Assembly: GCA_046719715.1 (NCBI GenBank)
Contig: JBDNCJ010000098.1
Span: 1 to 6,991 of the forward strand
DNA length: 6,991 nt
From: JANWWM01 sp046719715
GTDB taxonomy: Bacteria > Bacteroidota > Chlorobiia > Chlorobiales > Thermochlorobacteraceae
Reading direction: 5' to 3'
The position numbers and the translations under genes were made by a program. Shown in pieces: positions 5,303 to 6,991 of the stretch. How positions within the stretch are numbered: the first letter of the stretch is position 1; each line of letters opens with the position of its first letter. The notes beneath the pieces are model-generated. The model was given only the letters and a program-made list of their open reading frames with translations, was not told the DNA's origin and did not search any database.

Positions 5303-5527
5303 ATGCAACCAACAAGTCTGCCAATTAAAGCGATATTCAAGAACGGCGTCATTGAGCCTGTTGACGCATTGGAATTACGAGAGGGTTCTGAATTAACCAT
5401 TATCGTGCTGGTTTCCGACGACGCGCAAGAGGCGCAGTCGTTTTGGCAACCGGTGGCTCAGTCTGCGCTTGATGCCGTTTGGAACAACCCAAGCGACGAC
5501 GTTTATGCCGATTTACTTAAAAAATGA
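5303..5527 (+). CDS. Antitoxin, AF2212/DUF104-like, of a type II toxin-antitoxin pair
   Basis: This 74-residue protein starts at ATG 5303; an in-frame GTG at 5291 would add four residues, and neither start has a good ribosome binding site. Residues 7-34 (L-P-I-K-A-I-F-K-N-G-V-I-E-P, then L-R-E-G-S-E-L-T-I) match the small beta-rich DNA-binding-type fold of AF2212-like antitoxins. The C-terminal tail (48-74) carries W-Q-P, A-V-W-N-N-P-S-D-D-V-Y and L-L-K-K, the acidic/aromatic tail pattern typical of antitoxins paired with PemK/MazF-like toxins, and it should occupy the toxin's active surface. The gene overlaps the toxin gene by 23 bases. Such antitoxins usually repress their own promoter, but I see no clear operator in 5228-5302. 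The pair lies on a segment that appears to have been inserted between kinase and regulator. Confidence 0.8.
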   Translation: MQPTSLPIKAIFKNGVIEPVDALELREGSELTIIVLVSDDAQEAQSFWQPVAQSALDAVWNNPSDDVYADLLKK

Positions 5528-5834
5528 CCTGATTTTGGTTCGATATCCGTTTTCCAATTTAACGGATTCTAAAATTAGACCTGCCGTCATTGTTCATGCG
5601 CCTCACAGTTCGTCGGATTGTTTCATCGTGCCGCTCACGAGTCAGGTTCAAATGCTTCGTGAAGCCGAGTTTGTCTTGAATGAATGGAAAGCGGCGGGTC
5701 TCAATGTGCCCACGGCGGTAAAGCGCGGCATTTACACCATACACCCCGATTTGATTCTCAAAAATATCGGACACTTGCTCACGATTGACGCCGTCCGACT
5801 GGAAGACACCTTACGTATTTGGTTGGGCTTGTAA
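5505..5834 (+). CDS. Toxin, PemK/MazF-like endoribonuclease
   Basis: This 109-residue protein starts at ATG 5505, chosen because the sequence then begins M-P-I-Y-L-K-N-D-L-I-L-V-R-Y-P-F, aligning with the usual family start (a short lead, then D-hydrophobic-V-x-x-P-F). An in-frame ATG at 5469 would add 12 residues coded entirely inside the antitoxin gene. Family marks are S-K-I-R-P-A-V-I-V (22-30, Arg25 as the expected catalytic arginine), F-I-V-P-L-T-S-Q (40-47, Thr45 as the expected partner residue), and a C-terminal G-H-L followed by a helix ending in W-L-G-L. Members cut mRNA in the cytoplasm and are neutralised by the upstream antitoxin. Both genes look intact, so the pair is probably functional. 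Cut-site specificity cannot be read from the sequence. Confidence 0.82.
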   Translation: MPIYLKNDLILVRYPFSNLTDSKIRPAVIVHAPHSSSDCFIVPLTSQVQMLREAEFVLNEWKAAGLNVPTAVKRGIYTIHPDLILKNIGHLLTIDAVRLEDTLRIWLGL

Positions 5835-5848
5835 CTGCAACACACAGT

Positions 5849-5931
5849 CGCCCGTCAATTCTGGCGGAACGCGAATTTTCTTCTCACTGCCCTTGACGAA
5901 GCAGAAGGGCACGCAAACTTTTTCTGAATGA
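5849..5931 (+). pseudogene. Remnant tail of a histidine kinase gene
   Basis: The kinase reading frame is still open here through the stop at 5929-5931, giving the last 27 residues with only two changes (Gln to Arg, Leu to Gln). The other three base differences from copy A are synonymous third positions. There is no start codon, and the frame upstream enters unrelated sequence, so it cannot make protein by itself. It is either the original end of the kinase gene, displaced by an insertion that brought a new end, or the last trace of a second, related kinase. Confidence 0.7.
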
Positions 5932-5938
5932 AGCAACG
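5849..5938 (+). repeat. 90-bp direct repeat, copy B (downstream of the toxin gene)
   Basis: This is the second copy of the kinase 3' end, beginning 14 bases after the toxin stop. It ends 16 bases before the response regulator ATG, in the spot where an undisturbed kinase-regulator operon would have the kinase stop. Together with copy A it flanks the 621-bp toxin-antitoxin segment. Confidence 0.95.
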
Positions 5939-5954
5939 CTAAAACCAACGCCTT

Positions 5955-6758
5955 ATGAAATCAACCGCAACCAATGGCGAGCTGACCATCGGGATTGCTC
6001 TTGTTGAAGACAATCGCGACGACGCCAAATTTTTTGAAAAATTGCTCAAAGATTGCCGCGCGTTTCATCTCAAACGCATCGACTGTTACAATAGCGGCGA
6101 GGTTTGTTTGGAGAAATTGGCGTATAGTGCCGACATCGACATCATCATTATGGATTACAACTTGGGCAAAAACAAGATGAACGGCGTAGAGTGCATCCGA
6201 AAACTGAAAGCCAACGAGCGCACGCGGGAAATTCGCATCATTATTCTAACCAACGAAGATTACGCGCCCGAAGACATCGTTGAAGCCCTTGATGCGGGCG
6301 CAACCGCATTTTTGCGGAAAAAATCCGACAAGTTCGCCCTTGAATCTGCGATTCGTGATGCGTATTACAGTCGCTGGACAACCTACACCAGCGTCATTAC
6401 CGATTTGATTGGGTATTTAAAAAATAAACACCGCATCAGAACAGCACCGATTCCCAATGCGCCAATGCTTTCGCTGTTGGAGCGTGAAATCATCAAAAAA
6501 ATTGCCGAAGGCAAGAGCAATCAAACCATCGTCGATGAGTTGAAGCCCACGCACGACCAGTATTACGACGAGGAAACCAAGTCGCACAAATCGTTTTCAG
6601 AAGATGCGTTGAAGCGACACATTCTTCCCCAACTTTATCAGCGTTTTGGCATTGACACGGCAAAAGACCCGCAAAGCCGCATCAAACTCGTTGGATTGAC
6701 TCTCAAGTGTGGCATTGTTAAAGTCGAGGACTTAGAAATTACGCCCGCGTCGAATTAG
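5955..6758 (+). CDS. NarL-type response regulator with an extended LuxR-like helix-turn-helix
   Basis: This 267-residue protein has an intact receiver domain at about 11-137, with acidic residues Glu18 and Asp19, phospho-acceptor Asp67 in I-I-M-D-Y-N, Thr99 in I-I-L-T-N and Lys122 in F-L-R-K. After a linker (138-170), a LuxR-like DNA-binding domain spans about 172-257: L-L-E-R-E-I-I-K-K-I-A-E-G-K-S-N-Q-T-I (174-192) is a clear match. About 16-18 extra residues (about 197-214, rich in His, Tyr, Asp and Lys) then separate it from the recognition-helix region S-E-D-A-L-K-R-H-I (215-223). The protein should be phosphorylated by the TPR kinase upstream and act as a transcription regulator. It begins 23 bases after the kinase-tail remnant, which suggests an original kinase-regulator operon. 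The stop overlaps the convergent ispG stop by four bases. Confidence 0.88.
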   Translation: MKSTATNGELTIGIALVEDNRDDAKFFEKLLKDCRAFHLKRIDCYNSGEVCLEKLAYSADIDIIIMDYNLGKNKMNGVECIRKLKANERTREIRIIILTNEDYAPEDIVEALDAGATAFLRKKSDKFALESAIRDAYYSRWTTYTSVITDLIGYLKNKHRIRTAPIPNAPMLSLLEREIIKKIAEGKSNQTIVDELKPTHDQYYDEETKSHKSFSEDALKRHILPQLYQRFGIDTAKDPQSRIKLVGLTLKCGIVKVEDLEITPASN

Positions 6759-6991
6759 GCTTCGCTTTCGGTTGCGACTTCTTCCGGCTCGCGCCACTTG
6801 CCGTGCTCTTTGATGAGGTCAACCAAGCGGTCTACGGCTTCGGCTTCGGGGATATTGCGGCGCGCAACTTCCTTGCCGACATACAGCGAGATTTGTCCGA
6901 CGCCTGTGCCAACATAGCCGAAGTCAGCATCTGCCATTTCGCCCGGTCCGTTCACAATACAGCCCATAATGCCGATTTTCAAGCCTTTGAG
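6755..6991 (-). CDS. ispG: 4-hydroxy-3-methylbut-2-en-1-yl diphosphate synthase, C-terminal part
   Basis: The last 78 residues are visible, with the rest of the gene beyond the right edge. IspG (GcpE) reduces the cyclic diphosphate MEcPP to HMBPP, the next-to-last step of the MEP isoprenoid pathway, using a [4Fe-4S] cluster. The block K-I-G-I-M-G-C-I-V-N-G-P-G-E (visible residues 5-18) is diagnostic: its Cys is a cluster ligand, and the Glu after N-G-P-G sits at the cluster and substrate site in characterised enzymes. The following M-A-D-A-D-F-G-Y-V-G and the acidic tail (E-V-A-T-E-S-E-A) fit the Bacteroidota/Chlorobiota form. The frame is open to base 6991; TTG 6980-6982 is an internal Leu codon, not the start. 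It converges on the response regulator with overlapping stops. Confidence 0.95.
   Translation of the reverse strand, partial: LKGLKIGIMGCIVNGPGEMADADFGYVGTGVGQISLYVGKEVARRNIPEAEAVDRLVDLIKEHGKWREPEEVATESEA

Noticed and set aside
5469..5504. Upstream ATG of the toxin gene
   Set aside because: It would add 12 residues encoded wholly within the antitoxin tail and does not match family N-termini. ATG 5505 gives the normal start and places Arg25 as expected.
1..6991. CRISPR array, tRNA, rRNA, integrase or transposase gene
   Set aside because: None is visible. The only direct repeats are the 40-bp pair and the 90-bp pair, neither of which has CRISPR spacing or copy number.

Overview
The window suggests a mid-GC (roughly 45 to 47%) member of the Bacteroidota/Chlorobiota group. 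The main evidence is the ispG tail at the right edge, whose C-terminal block (GIMGCIVNGPGEMADADFG) is close to the Bacteroidota/Chlorobiota form of the enzyme. Two upstream regions also contain TAnnTTTG, the -7 box of Bacteroidota promoters, and most genes lack a clear Shine-Dalgarno sequence. The species cannot be named from this window.

Left part (1-465). A minus-strand gene with an export signal starts near 99 and runs off the left edge. It is preceded by a Bacteroidota-like promoter box and a small dyad. Next comes a dispersed inverted repeat of the GTCATTCC type (196-299) and a strong 12-bp hairpin (336-387). There are no other genes here.

Envelope cluster (466-2289, plus strand). Four closely spaced genes probably form one operon. 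They encode a small beta-rich protein, two tandem paralogous membrane proteins of an unrecognised family (the second has gained a proline-rich linker and an SH3b domain), and an exported YkuD-type L,D-transpeptidase. The transpeptidase start overlaps the stop of the SH3b gene in an ATGA. The context points to cell-wall work. A degraded half of the dispersed repeat (2325-2361) follows. A convergent minus-strand gene (2394-3176) encodes an unknown soluble-plus-membrane protein.

Signalling cluster (3177-6758). The divergent intergenic region carries two 40-bp direct repeats that are 38/40 identical, and only the second has an intact TAnnTTTG box. It feeds a soluble sensor kinase with eight TPR-like repeats and a NarL/LiaS-type kinase core. 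The partner NarL-type response regulator (5955-6758) is separated from the kinase by a type II toxin-antitoxin pair: an AF2212/DUF104-like antitoxin and a PemK/MazF-like toxin.

The most notable observation concerns this pair. The last 90 bp of the kinase region (5138-5227) recur just after the toxin gene (5849-5938, 85/90 identical, no gaps) and lead directly into the regulator. The toxin-antitoxin segment (5228-5848, 621 bp) therefore looks like a cassette that entered an existing kinase-regulator operon and left or brought a second kinase tail. Three of the five differences between the tails are synonymous, so the second tail probably comes from a once-functional kinase gene.

Right edge. 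The response regulator and ispG converge with overlapping stop codons. IspG belongs to the MEP isoprenoid pathway and is probably a core chromosomal neighbour unrelated in function.
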